In this document: positions 1-7,769 of the stretch, in pieces | Numbering within the stretch: the stretch's first letter is position 1 | Layout of the letters: every line of letters starts with the position of its first letter | Source: JASGCK01 sp031538565 | GTDB taxonomy: Bacteria > Pseudomonadota > Gammaproteobacteria > Burkholderiales > Burkholderiaceae_C | Length of the DNA stretch: 19,846 nt | Assembly: GCA_031538565.1 (NCBI GenBank) | Contig: JAVKLS010000053.1 | Location: 1-19,846, forward strand | Direction of reading: 5' to 3' | Program-made: the position numbers and the translations under genes | The notes under the pieces: model-generated | Told to the model about the DNA's origin: nothing | The model's input: the letters and a program-made list of their open reading frames with translations, nothing else | The model's database searches: none

Positions 1-187
1 CTTGCGCTTCCAGCTGGTTGCGCGAGAGCAGGGCTTTGCAGTAAAAATTGGGCGGATCGAGGGCAACAACAACCAATTTGTACTCAAGATAACTACAAAA
101 CCTGCGAATCCCATCGCCATCAAGGTGTACAGCGACAACACCAGGGTGAATGAAATTCTTGGCAGCGTGGTACTGCAGGCGCTTTGA
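1..187 (+). CDS. C-terminal end of an unrecognised protein (5' partial)
   Basis: The reading frame is open from the first base of the window and stops with TGA at 185-187, giving about 61 residues of a protein whose start lies to the left. I do not recognise the family. The visible tail alternates hydrophobic and polar residues (for example GNNNQFVLKIT and GSVVLQAL), which suggests beta strands, and it has no Cys or clear catalytic motif. It converges on the minus-strand DUF3717-DUF1289 gene, with only 28 bp between the two stop codons and no clear terminator hairpin in that gap. It is likely real because it is open to the edge and ends just before the neighbouring stop, but a chance frame of this length is possible. 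Confidence 0.45.
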   Translation, partial: LRFQLVAREQGFAVKIGRIEGNNNQFVLKITTKPANPIAIKVYSDNTRVNEILGSVVLQAL

Positions 188-215
188 TTCCAGCAATTGA
201 GATCGCTGCAAACGT

Positions 216-656
216 TTAAATCAAGCGACTATTTAAACGCTCGTCTGCCTTTTCCATGGCACGCTCGGCGTAGCGGTTAAAGCGCCACGCCAACCCTTCG
301 GTCGTGATGCGGCGCCATGTCTGGCGTTTTTGTATGGGTGAAAACTCAGGCCAGTATTGCACTTCGCGCTCGGTGCGACCGCAGCCCTTGCACTGTGCGT
401 CGCCTTGGCTGGTGGAGCAAATGGCAATGCAGGGCGTGTCGGGTGTGGACTCATACCACACGAGCCAATGGGCATAGGCAGCAGCAGTCATCTGACTTTG
501 CGTGATGCTGCTTGTGCGATAAAAAACCATGCGTGCGTACACATTTGCAAGCTCGCGCAGCTCGGGGCATAAACTCACGCCATCAGTGTTTGGCGATAGG
601 TTTCGCCAAAAGTTAATGGCAGATTCAATATCAGTAATGTGGATGCTGTCAGTCAT
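216..656 (-). CDS. DUF3717-DUF1289 two-domain protein
   Basis: This is a 146-residue protein of unknown function. Residues about 5-50 (ITDIESAINFWRN, then CPELRELANVYARMVF) look like DUF3717, a short helical domain known mainly from Burkholderiales. Residues about 74-118 match DUF1289, a small probable metal-binding domain: Cys76, Cys80, Cys89 and Cys92 with the typical CKGCGRTEREV and the following Trp/Pro pattern. The C-terminal tail is rich in charged residues and probably helical. The start ATG at 656-654 overlaps the stop of the upstream rRNA methyltransferase gene in an ATGA, so it is the last cistron of the lptA-lptB-rpoN operon and is probably translationally coupled. The domain calls come from recognised patterns; any link to RNA modification is only inferred from position. 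Confidence 0.85.
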   Translation of the reverse strand: MTDSIHITDIESAINFWRNLSPNTDGVSLCPELRELANVYARMVFYRTSSITQSQMTAAAYAHWLVWYESTPDTPCIAICSTSQGDAQCKGCGRTEREVQYWPEFSPIQKRQTWRRITTEGLAWRFNRYAERAMEKADERLNSRLI

Positions 657-1882
657 GTTTTTACTTCGCGCGCCGCGCCTTTGACCATGTCAAACTTAAA
701 CAAGCGACATTCAATGGGCCCATTCCACATGGGCGCGCGGCGCGATTCTTTGAGTCGCATTCGCGTGGGCAGTTTTAAATCGGGCGTGAGAATCCAACCC
801 GTCCAGCCTGCAAAATTTTGTTTCCAATGCGTTGCCAACTGCGCAAAAAAATCTTGCCCATCTTCCGTTATGGTTTTAGAAAAACCACCTGTCTCTATGC
901 GCTCGCCGTAGGGCGGATTGAGCATCAGGATGCCTGCTTGTCCCGCACTTAGTGCCACGGGGGGCATACGCTGCAGCGCGTCCCCGCCTCGGAATTGAAT
1001 GCTAGCTGAGACGATGCTGCTAGGCCCAGCTCGATCGGCGTTACGAGTCGCAAAATCGACCATGCGGTGTGCCACATCGCTGGCAAAAATAGCGGTGGGC
1101 GATGTGTGAATGCGCGCCAGAGCCTCTTGGCGCAAAGCCTCCCACGGTGCGGGTGCAAAGCCATCGAATTTTTCAAAAGCAAAAAATCGATTCAAACCAG
1201 GCGCAATGTCGCAGGCAATTTGTGCGGCTTCAATTGCAATCGTGCCCGAACCGCAGCAGGGGTCGTACAGCGGCACGCCTTGCTTGGCCGCTTGCTCCCA
1301 GCCCACGGCGGCAAGCATGGCAGCGGCAAGTGTTTCTTTAAGCGGCGCAGCGCCTACTTCTTCGCGCCAGCCGCGCTTAAACAGAGGCTCGCCAGAAGTG
1401 TCTAAATAAAGGGTGACGTCTTCCTGGGTTAGGTGCACGTACACGCGCATATCGGCAAAGTGCGTGTCCACGCTGGGGCGCTCGCCCGTGAGGTCGCGAA
1501 AGCGATCGCAGATTGCGTCTTTCACGCGCAGCGCTGCAAAGTTCAGGCTTTTAAGCGCACTGTGTTGCGCCGTGATTTCAATTTTGAATGTGCGTGCGGC
1601 GCTAAACCACGCATCCCATTCAACCGATTTAGCAACTTCGTAAATATCCAGCTCGGAGCGATAAGGCGCACGAGCCATTCGAATTAGCACCCGCTGGCAT
1701 AGGCGACTGTGCAAATTGAGTTGCATCACGCCCGTTTGATTGGTCATCAAGGCGACGCCGCCTCGTTGTGATTGCGATAGAGCTTGCGCGGGTAGATGCA
1801 AAATTTGTGCAACCTCAGCGCGCAGAAAGTCTTCCACACCAGCGGCGCAAGGTAAAAACAGAGAAAGCGAGGCAGTAGTCAT
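653..1882 (-). CDS. rlmL: RlmL-type 23S rRNA (guanine-N2) methyltransferase, THUMP domain
   Basis: This 409-residue SAM-dependent RNA methyltransferase is probably the enzyme that makes m2G in 23S rRNA (position 2445 in E. coli numbering). An N-terminal ferredoxin-like/THUMP region (about residues 5-165) is followed by a Rossmann methyltransferase domain. Motif I is DPCCGSGT at 207-214, and the catalytic motif NPPYGER is at 322-328, the hallmark of N2-guanine methylation. E. coli RlmL is about 700 residues because it is fused to RlmK; this protein carries only the RlmL half, as is usual in betaproteobacteria. An upstream in-frame start at 1975 would add 31 residues unlike the family. I chose the ATG at 1882 because the family sequence (FLPCAAGVEDFL) begins just after it and it overlaps the rpoN stop in an ATGA. 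Exact substrate assignment is from family knowledge. Confidence 0.88.
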   Translation of the reverse strand: MTTASLSLFLPCAAGVEDFLRAEVAQILHLPAQALSQSQRGGVALMTNQTGVMQLNLHSRLCQRVLIRMARAPYRSELDIYEVAKSVEWDAWFSAARTFKIEITAQHSALKSLNFAALRVKDAICDRFRDLTGERPSVDTHFADMRVYVHLTQEDVTLYLDTSGEPLFKRGWREEVGAAPLKETLAAAMLAAVGWEQAAKQGVPLYDPCCGSGTIAIEAAQIACDIAPGLNRFFAFEKFDGFAPAPWEALRQEALARIHTSPTAIFASDVAHRMVDFATRNADRAGPSSIVSASIQFRGGDALQRMPPVALSAGQAGILMLNPPYGERIETGGFSKTITEDGQDFFAQLATHWKQNFAGWTGWILTPDLKLPTRMRLKESRRAPMWNGPIECRLFKFDMVKGAAREVKT

Positions 1883-3453
1883 GCGTCTATTGTCCGTGAC
1901 AAGGGCTGACGCCGCAGGCTTGCCGTGGGTATCCGCATGGCTTCGCGGTATTTGGCAACGGTGCGGCGTGCACATTCAATGCCTTGCGCTGTGAGCAAAT
2001 CTGCCAGCGCTCCGTCTGACAGCGGCTTGGATTTTTTTTCGGCCGCAATTAATTGTGCAAGCAAGGCTCGTACGGCGGTGCCAGAGGTCTCCCCCCCTTG
2101 GTTAGTGCCCAGACTTGCGTCAAAAAAGTATTTGAACTCCAGCGTGCCCTGCGGCGTTGCCATATATTTGTTGGTGGTAACGCGTGAGACGGTGGACTCG
2201 TGCAAGTCAAGCTCTCTGGCAATATCACGCAACACCAAAGGGCGCATGGCGACGGCGCCGTGTTGCAAAAATTGTCCCTGCCTTGCCACGATGGCGTTTG
2301 CGACGCGCAAAGTGGTATCAAAGCGCTGGGCAATGGCTTTAAGAAAGCCGCGCGCATCCAGTAACAACTGCTGCATGGCTTCTGTTTTTGCTTGCCCTTT
2401 GGCTTGGCGTGATTTGTGCAGCTTGAACAGCCGATCCGTAATGTCGTCTATTTTCAAGCGCGGCATCAGATCCGTATTGAGCTCGGCGCTAAATTTCCAA
2501 TTTATCCCAGTCCGCACGGTACGGATAAACACATCAGGCACAGCCACGGTGTTATTGACGGGAGTAAAGCGCCTGCCAGGTTCTAGCTCTAGCCGCGCGA
2601 TGAGTGCGAGGGCTTGCCCAATGAGTGCCTCGGGGCATTGCGTGGCGATGTGCAGTTGTTTGATGTTGCGCCTAGCCAAGGTAGCAAGCGGTTGTGCCAG
2701 CAATTGCAGCGCGACTTGTTTGAGGTCGGGCGATGCGGTTATCGCTTGCACTTGCAAACGCAAACATTCCGTAGCATCGGCGGCGCCAATGCCCGCAGGT
2801 GCAAGATTTTGCAGCCATTGCTTGGCAACGCGTAGCTGGTCAACCAAAAGCGTTTGCTGTTCATCGTCGTGACTGAGCGACTCGGCCAAGACCTTCAGTG
2901 AATCGACTAAGAATCCGCGTTCATCTAGCGAGTCAATTAAAAAATCCAGACTCGCTGCGTCAAGTGGTGAGAGTCGTAAATGCAGCGCTTGATTTTTTAA
3001 GTAAGCACTCAAATCTTGCGCCAAACTTAAACCACCAAGCGGATCTGCGTCCCCTTCTACGCCATGATGAATAAGACTTGAGGATGAATGGGGGGATAAG
3101 CTGGCGGGCGCATCACCGCCCCACTCTAAGTCGTTGGGCGATATTTCAAACGTGCCGTCGCCACCCCAATCTAAGTCGGCAGGGTTGATGGTCGCCTCGC
3201 CCTGCTCTGGCTCGTCGCCCGCATCGGTGTCGATGACGGCAGCATTTTTTTCTGACACGGCGGGTGTCGAAAAGTCGATGTGATTTGTCTCGTCAGCACG
3301 TTCTTCGCGCGCCAAAAAAGGATTGGTCAGCAGTTGTTGCTCGATCTCTTGCTCGAGCTCTTGGCTAGATAGCTGCAACAACTTAATGGATTGTTGAAGC
3401 TGCGGCGTGAGGGTTAGGCTTTGCGAAAAACCAAGCGATACACCTTGTTTCAT
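1879..3453 (-). CDS. rpoN: RNA polymerase sigma-54 factor
   Basis: Sigma-54 directs RNA polymerase to -24/-12 promoters that need AAA+ activators. The protein is 524 residues from the chosen start. Region I (about 1-50) is Gln- and Leu-rich and includes LTPQLQQSIKLLQLS. Region II (about 55-140) is acidic and low complexity, with a 15-residue unit DLxWGGD repeated twice. The core-binding region follows, and the helix-turn-helix and RpoN box ARRTVAKYRE at about 495-504 bind the -24 element. I placed the start at the ATG at 3453, giving MKQGVSLGFSQ as in other RpoN proteins, with AGGG about 6 nt upstream; an ATG at 3459 and a TTG at 3474 are also in frame. It lies 29 bp after lptB, the usual neighbour, and overlaps the methyltransferase start downstream. 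The usual next genes hpf and ptsN or hprK are absent. Confidence 0.97.
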   Translation of the reverse strand: MKQGVSLGFSQSLTLTPQLQQSIKLLQLSSQELEQEIEQQLLTNPFLAREERADETNHIDFSTPAVSEKNAAVIDTDAGDEPEQGEATINPADLDWGGDGTFEISPNDLEWGGDAPASLSPHSSSSLIHHGVEGDADPLGGLSLAQDLSAYLKNQALHLRLSPLDAASLDFLIDSLDERGFLVDSLKVLAESLSHDDEQQTLLVDQLRVAKQWLQNLAPAGIGAADATECLRLQVQAITASPDLKQVALQLLAQPLATLARRNIKQLHIATQCPEALIGQALALIARLELEPGRRFTPVNNTVAVPDVFIRTVRTGINWKFSAELNTDLMPRLKIDDITDRLFKLHKSRQAKGQAKTEAMQQLLLDARGFLKAIAQRFDTTLRVANAIVARQGQFLQHGAVAMRPLVLRDIARELDLHESTVSRVTTNKYMATPQGTLEFKYFFDASLGTNQGGETSGTAVRALLAQLIAAEKKSKPLSDGALADLLTAQGIECARRTVAKYREAMRIPTASLRRQPLSRTIDA

Positions 3454-3482
3454 AGCCATCCCTGTTGCACGCAAGGAATCAG

Positions 3483-4220
3483 TTACATCTTGAAGTGTTC
3501 GCCCAAGTACACGCGGCGCACATCAGCGTTGTCAATAATTTCTGCGGGCGTGCCTTGTGCCAGCACCGAGCCGTCGCTGATGATGGTGGCGCGGTCGCAA
3601 ATGCCAAGGGTTTCGCGCACATTGTGGTCGGTAATCAAAACACCAATGCCACGCTCTTTTAAAAAACCAATGATGCGCTGGATTTCAATCACGGCAATTG
3701 GATCAACCCCTGCAAAAGGTTCATCCAGCAACACAAAGCGTGGTTCGGTTGCCAGCGTGCGGGCAATTTCTACACGGCGACGCTCACCGCCCGACAGCGC
3801 TTGCGCGGGCGAGTCACGCAAATGATCGACCCGAAGCTCAGACAACAATTGATCGAGTCGTACATTGATTTGCTCGTTCGACAAGCGCTGCAACTCCAGC
3901 ACGGCGCGCACATTGTCAGCCACGGTGAGTTTGCGAAAAATAGATGCTTCCTGCGGCAAATAGCTCAATCCCATGCGCGAGCGCTGATGAATGGGCAGTT
4001 TGTGAATAGGCGTTTGATCCAGCGTAATCGTGCCAGCATCGGGTCGAACCAAGCCGACGACCATGTAAAACGAAGTCGTCTTGCCCGCACCGTTGGGGCC
4101 AAGTAGCCCTACGACCTCACCTTCGCTTACTTCTAGCGATACGTTCTTCACCACTTGGCGACGACCGTAGGTTTTTTGCAAACCCGTAGCAACAAGGCGT
4201 AGCGGTGCAGAGGGCCTCAT
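3483..4220 (-). CDS. lptB: LPS export ABC transporter ATP-binding protein LptB
   Basis: LptB is the cytoplasmic ATPase of the LptB2FG complex that extracts lipopolysaccharide from the inner membrane and pushes it along the LptC-LptA bridge. The 245-residue length is normal. The ABC motifs are in order: Walker A GPNGAGKTT at 41-49, Q-loop Gln90, signature LSGGE at 142-146, Walker B LLDEP at 164-168 with catalytic Glu167, and switch His199. The sequence SYLPQEASIFRKLTV after the Q-loop is characteristic of LptB rather than of amino-acid ABC ATPases. The ATG at 4220-4218 overlaps the lptA stop (ATGA), which implies coupled translation. rpoN follows after a short gap. LptF and LptG are not in the window. 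Confidence 0.97.
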   Translation of the reverse strand: MRPSAPLRLVATGLQKTYGRRQVVKNVSLEVSEGEVVGLLGPNGAGKTTSFYMVVGLVRPDAGTITLDQTPIHKLPIHQRSRMGLSYLPQEASIFRKLTVADNVRAVLELQRLSNEQINVRLDQLLSELRVDHLRDSPAQALSGGERRRVEIARTLATEPRFVLLDEPFAGVDPIAVIEIQRIIGFLKERGIGVLITDHNVRETLGICDRATIISDGSVLAQGTPAEIIDNADVRRVYLGEHFKM

Positions 4221-4894
4221 GGCTTGAGGGCATCCGTCATTTTGAGCGCGGGGGCTGCCGAACCAGCTGCGCTGCCTGCGGGTACGTTTGCTTGGGTTGA
4301 TTTTGGCTTGGGTGTGAGCATCATGCGCACCCGCCCTTGCGCTTTGCCTGTTTGCGACGCGCCGCCCACGGCCGCGCCGTTGAGTGTTAAAAATTCGGTG
4401 ACATTGTTGTACTCAATCAAGTTGCCTGTGGACTCGTCCGCCACCGTTGCACCGCGCAGCCTGCGCATGATGGCGCGCCCCATTAGTTTGAGCACATCGG
4501 TTTTACCGTCGTATTCAATGCGATCGGCTTCGCCCTCCATAAATTCGTCTAGCTCCTCGCGCTTTTGTCTAAAAAAGACCCGCTCTTTGGGCGAGCCAGT
4601 GGCCACTAAATACTGGTTTTCTTCGGCATCTTGGCGCTGTACGATTTTGGTGGCACGCATGATCAGCGTACCCTTGGTGACCACGACCGCACCTTCGGCA
4701 ACCATGACCTTTTGTTCATCGTCGTAGCTGGCTGAATTGGCTTCTAAATTAAGAGGCTTGTCTTTATCGGCTTTTTCTGCCAAAGCAGTGCCGCAAGCTA
4801 ACGCCAGCGCCAAGCAAATAATTGGGGACAGTCCCCAATTTACAGCACGGCGTGATTTGGGGACTGTCTTCAATTGTTTGCGCATCCGAATCAT
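4217..4894 (-). CDS. lptA: Periplasmic LPS-transport bridge protein LptA
   Basis: LptA forms the beta-jellyroll bridge that carries LPS across the periplasm from LptC to LptD. The protein is 225 residues. Residues about 18-39 are a hydrophobic export signal ending in GTALA, and the mature protein begins near EKADKDKPLNLEANSAS. The OstA-like domain runs to about residue 195 (YDDEQKVMVAEGAVVVTKGT, then DRIEYDGKTDVLKLMG), followed by a low-complexity GSAAGSAAPA tail. The N-terminal region before the hydrophobic core is long and odd: codons for about residues 7-26 coincide with a REP-like double palindrome (see the separate entry). The ATG at 4894-4892 overlaps the ugpB stop; Met4 (4885) is an alternative start. 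Having ugpB rather than lptC directly upstream is unusual. Confidence 0.93.
   Translation of the reverse strand: MIRMRKQLKTVPKSRRAVNWGLSPIICLALALACGTALAEKADKDKPLNLEANSASYDDEQKVMVAEGAVVVTKGTLIMRATKIVQRQDAEENQYLVATGSPKERVFFRQKREELDEFMEGEADRIEYDGKTDVLKLMGRAIMRRLRGATVADESTGNLIEYNNVTEFLTLNGAAVGGASQTGKAQGRVRMMLTPKPKSTQANVPAGSAAGSAAPALKMTDALKP
4820..4876. repeat. REP-like double palindrome inside the lptA signal-peptide region
   Basis: A perfect palindrome with 10-bp arms (AATTGGGGAC at 4820-4829 and GTCCCCAATT at 4831-4840, one-base centre) is followed by an inverted partial copy. GACAGTCCCCAA at 4827-4838 pairs exactly over 12 bp with TTGGGGACTGTC at 4857-4868 across an 18-bp spacer. The GGGGACAGTCCCC type of palindrome is, as I recall, common in REP elements mobilised by REP-associated Y1 transposases. 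It is read in frame as part of the N-terminal region of LptA. No other copy was noticed in the window and no transposase of that type is present here. Confidence 0.75.
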
Positions 4895-6237
4895 TTGTTT
4901 ACTGCACCTTTTTGTGACTTTTCAAATTTTTCCAAGAATTCGTTGCCGCGTTTGACGGCGGTGTCCAGTCCTTCTTGAGCTGTTTTTTTACCCGCCCACA
5001 CGCCTTCTAATTCTTCGTCAATCACGCCTCTGATTTGCACAAAATTGCCAAGGCGAATGCCGCGCGATTTGTGGGTGGTCCGCGTAATCATTTGCTTGAC
5101 GGCTACATCCGTGCCAGGATTTTTGTCGTAAAACCCGCTGCTCATATTGACTTCATACGCCTTGGTTGTCAGCGGCAAATAGCCCGTCATTTGCGAGCTT
5201 TTGGCCTGTACGTTGGGGTCTGATAGGTATTGGTAAAACAGCGCCACGCCTTTGTATTCATGAGCGGTTTTGCCTGCCATTGTCCACAAACTGCCGCCGC
5301 CAATGATGGTATTTTGCGGCGCGCCTGCAACGTCCGGATAGTAGGGCAGGGGTGCGATACCAAAGTCAAACTTGGCGTTTCTTTTAATGCCTGCGTAAGC
5401 GGCGGAGGATGAGGTGAGCATGGCGCACTCGCCTGTCCAAAATTTCGACTCGGCTTCGGTGCGACGACCTGCGTAGCTCATCAAGCCCTGTTTTTGCATA
5501 TTGGCAAGATTTTCGATGTGACGCACGTGTAGCGGACTGTCAAATGCCAGCCGCGCATTCCAGCCGTCAAAACCATTGTTTTGCGTGGCAAATATGGTGT
5601 TGTGCCACGTGCTAAAGCTCTCTAGCTGGGTCCAGCTTTGCCACGCGGGTGTAAAGCCGCATTTTTCGCCGCCCGTTTTTAGTTTTGCCGCCGCCGCCGC
5701 TACTTCGGGCCATGTGGCGGGTGCTTTGTTTGGGTTTAACCCGTGCTTTTTAAACACATCCTTGTTGTAAAAAAATACCGTCGTCGAGCTATTGAACGGA
5801 AAGGACAGCATCTGCCCATTCGGCGCGGTGTAGTAGCTGGAAACTGCGGGCACGTATTGCTTGGCGTCAAACACAATGCCCCCGTCTTTAAACACCTCGG
5901 TGACGGGTTTAATGGCCTTGCTTGCCATCATGGATGCAGTGCCTACTTCAAAAATTTGCACGATATTGGGCGCGTTACCTGCGCGGTAAGCGGCAACGGT
6001 GGCGGCGTAGCTCTCGTCATACGTGCCTTTGAATACGGGGGTGACTTTGTAGTCTTTTTGACTGGCGTTAAAGCCGTTTGCAAGTTCGGCGACCCAGTCG
6101 CCTGTTGCCCCTGTCATGGAGTGCCACCACGCAATGGGTGTTGGTGTTGTTGTGGCGGGCGTGGATGTGGGCGTTTGCGCGAGCAACGACGCACAAATGC
6201 TGGTGGCAAGCGCTGCGATGCTCCATTTTTTTTTCAT
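4891..6237 (-). CDS. ugpB: sn-glycerol-3-phosphate ABC transporter periplasmic binding protein
   Basis: UgpB binds sn-glycerol-3-phosphate or glycerophosphodiesters in the periplasm and delivers them to UgpAEC. The 448-residue protein has a signal peptide (KKK, then IAALATSICASLLA, about 1-20) and an unusual Thr/Pro-rich linker (about 21-34). The solute-binding domain tracks E. coli UgpB closely: WHSMTGATGDWV, GNAPNIVQIFEVGTASMMA, SKAIKPVTEVFKDGGI, CAMLTSSSA, and near the end RLGNFVQIRGVIDEELEG. The ATG at 6237 has a strong GAGGAG ribosome-binding site 8 nt upstream. The 65-bp gap after gatB may hold a promoter, but I saw no convincing -35/-10 pair. No UgpA, UgpE or UgpC is encoded in the window, so it is an orphan binding protein here. 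Its stop overlaps the lptA start. Confidence 0.93.
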   Translation of the reverse strand: MKKKWSIAALATSICASLLAQTPTSTPATTTPTPIAWWHSMTGATGDWVAELANGFNASQKDYKVTPVFKGTYDESYAATVAAYRAGNAPNIVQIFEVGTASMMASKAIKPVTEVFKDGGIVFDAKQYVPAVSSYYTAPNGQMLSFPFNSSTTVFFYNKDVFKKHGLNPNKAPATWPEVAAAAAKLKTGGEKCGFTPAWQSWTQLESFSTWHNTIFATQNNGFDGWNARLAFDSPLHVRHIENLANMQKQGLMSYAGRRTEAESKFWTGECAMLTSSSAAYAGIKRNAKFDFGIAPLPYYPDVAGAPQNTIIGGGSLWTMAGKTAHEYKGVALFYQYLSDPNVQAKSSQMTGYLPLTTKAYEVNMSSGFYDKNPGTDVAVKQMITRTTHKSRGIRLGNFVQIRGVIDEELEGVWAGKKTAQEGLDTAVKRGNEFLEKFEKSQKGAVNK

Positions 6238-6302
6238 GCCCTACTCCTCGTAAGCGGCCTTGAGTTGCCTAGATAAGTGTCGAATGTGCGACTAAGCAAT
6301 GA

Positions 6303-7769
6303 TTATGCCAGCGCCTTTTTTAATAGCTCGCTTACCTGCGCGGGGTTGGCCTTGCCGCTGCTGGCTTTCATAATTTGCCCTACCAGCGCGTTTAACGCTT
6401 TGGCATTGCCCGCTTTGAATTCGGCAATATTTTTGGGATTGGCGAGCAGCACATCGGCCACAATTTTTTCTAAAGCGCCTGTGTCGTTGATTTGTTTGAG
6501 ACCTAGTTGCTCAATCATTTGATCAACACGAATTGGGTCGGATGCCTCGACGTTCTTAGGCGGTTCGGCTAACCATAGCGCTTCAAACACTTGTTTGGCG
6601 GCGTTATTGCTAATCGTGCCATCCGTGGTGCGCAAAATAATGGCGGCCAGTAATCGCGGATTCACCCATGTTTGCTCGATTGTTTTTCCTTCGGTGTTCA
6701 GGCGCTTGCTTATCTCGCCCGCCATCCAATTGCAAACTAGCTTGGACGGCGCGCCTGCAAGCGTTGTCTGCTCAAAATAATACCCCCAGGCCACACTTTG
6801 GGTCAGCGCCGCCGCGTCATATCCCGACAGCCCATATTGCGACTGAAAACGAGCGGCCATTACACGCGGCAATTCGGGCATACCTCGCCGCACTTGCTCT
6901 ACCCATTCGCGGTCAATCACCAGCGGGGGTAGGTCGGGGTCGGGGAAGTAGCGGTAGTCGGCGGCGTCTTCTTTGGTGCGCATGGCGCGGGTCTCGCCCG
7001 TTTCGGGATTGAAGAGCACGGTGGCTTGCTCGATGGCTTTGCCGTCTTCAAGCTGCTCGATTTGCCAGCGCACCTCGTAGTCGATGGCTTGCTGCATGAA
7101 CTTGAAGCTGTTCAAGTTTTTAATTTCGCGTCTTGTGCCTAGCGGCTCGCCAGGCTTGCGTACCGACACGTTGGCGTCGCAGCGGAAGCTGCCCTCTTGC
7201 ATATTGCCATCGCAAATGCCAATCCAAGTGACGATTTTGTGCAGCTCTTTGGCATAGGCCACGGCTTCGTCGCTGGAGCGCATATCGGGCTCGGTGACGA
7301 TTTCTAACAGCGGCGTGCCTGCACGGTTTAAGTCGATGCCGCTCATGCCTACAAAATCTTCGTGCAGCGATTTGCCCGCGTCCTCCTCTAAATGGGCACG
7401 AACGAGTCGGACAGTTTTCTTTTCCTCGCCCAGATAAAACGACACCTCGCCGCTTTGCACCACGGGAATTTCAAACTGGCTGATTTGGTAGCCCTTGGGC
7501 AGATCGGGATAAAAATAATTTTTGCGCGCAAACACGCTGCGCTCGGCGATGTGCGAACCCAGCGCCAGCCCAAGCTGGATGGCGCGCTCGACAGCACCTT
7601 TATTCATGACGGGCAACGTGCCTGGCAGCGCTAAATCTACCGCGCAAGCTTGCGTGTTGGGCTCTGCGCCAAAGGCGGTTGATGCGCGGCTAAAAATTTT
7701 GCTTTGCGTGGAGAGCTGGGCGTGGGTCTCAAAGCCGATAACGACTTCGTAGCCTTGGATGAGCTTCAT
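6303..7769 (-). CDS. gatB: Asp/Glu-tRNA(Asn/Gln) amidotransferase subunit B
   Basis: GatB binds misacylated Asp-tRNA(Asn) or Glu-tRNA(Gln), phosphorylates the carboxylate and, with ammonia from GatA, makes Asn-tRNA or Gln-tRNA. The protein is 488 residues, a normal length. The cradle domain starts with YEVVIGFETHAQLSTQSKIF and contains the family motif YFPDPDLPPL near residue 285. The helical and YqeY-like tRNA-binding tail occupies about residues 340-488. An upstream ATG at 7811 is in frame, but I chose the ATG at 7769 because it gives the family N-terminus, overlaps the gatA stop (ATGA) and has AGGG about 8 nt upstream. It is the last gene of gatC-gatA-gatB. Confidence 0.97.
   Translation of the reverse strand: MKLIQGYEVVIGFETHAQLSTQSKIFSRASTAFGAEPNTQACAVDLALPGTLPVMNKGAVERAIQLGLALGSHIAERSVFARKNYFYPDLPKGYQISQFEIPVVQSGEVSFYLGEEKKTVRLVRAHLEEDAGKSLHEDFVGMSGIDLNRAGTPLLEIVTEPDMRSSDEAVAYAKELHKIVTWIGICDGNMQEGSFRCDANVSVRKPGEPLGTRREIKNLNSFKFMQQAIDYEVRWQIEQLEDGKAIEQATVLFNPETGETRAMRTKEDAADYRYFPDPDLPPLVIDREWVEQVRRGMPELPRVMAARFQSQYGLSGYDAAALTQSVAWGYYFEQTTLAGAPSKLVCNWMAGEISKRLNTEGKTIEQTWVNPRLLAAIILRTTDGTISNNAAKQVFEALWLAEPPKNVEASDPIRVDQMIEQLGLKQINDTGALEKIVADVLLANPKNIAEFKAGNAKALNALVGQIMKASSGKANPAQVSELLKKALA

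Noticed and set aside
188..215. Terminator between the first two convergent genes
   Set aside because: Only a 4-bp CAGC/GCTG stem is visible, with no T tract.
1883..1975. Longer N-terminus for the rRNA methyltransferase (start at 1975)
   Set aside because: The extra 31 residues overlap the conserved C-terminal coding of rpoN and have no family similarity; the ATGA overlap supports the start at 1882.
1925..2872. A 315-codon open frame on the plus strand
   Set aside because: It lies wholly antisense to rpoN, whose protein sequence is unmistakable. The antisense product is Ser/Ala/Cys-rich low-complexity sequence with no family pattern.
4224..4727. A 167-codon plus-strand frame
   Set aside because: It is antisense to lptA, which is well supported by its family sequence and operon position.
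5743..6276. A 177-codon plus-strand frame
   Set aside because: It is antisense to the 5' half of ugpB and is Gly/Cys-rich nonsense created by the GC pattern of the real gene.
6238..6302. A sigma-70 promoter for ugpB (TTGCTT with TATCTA on the minus strand)
   Set aside because: The spacing is 18 bp but only three of six positions match consensus in each box, too weak to annotate.
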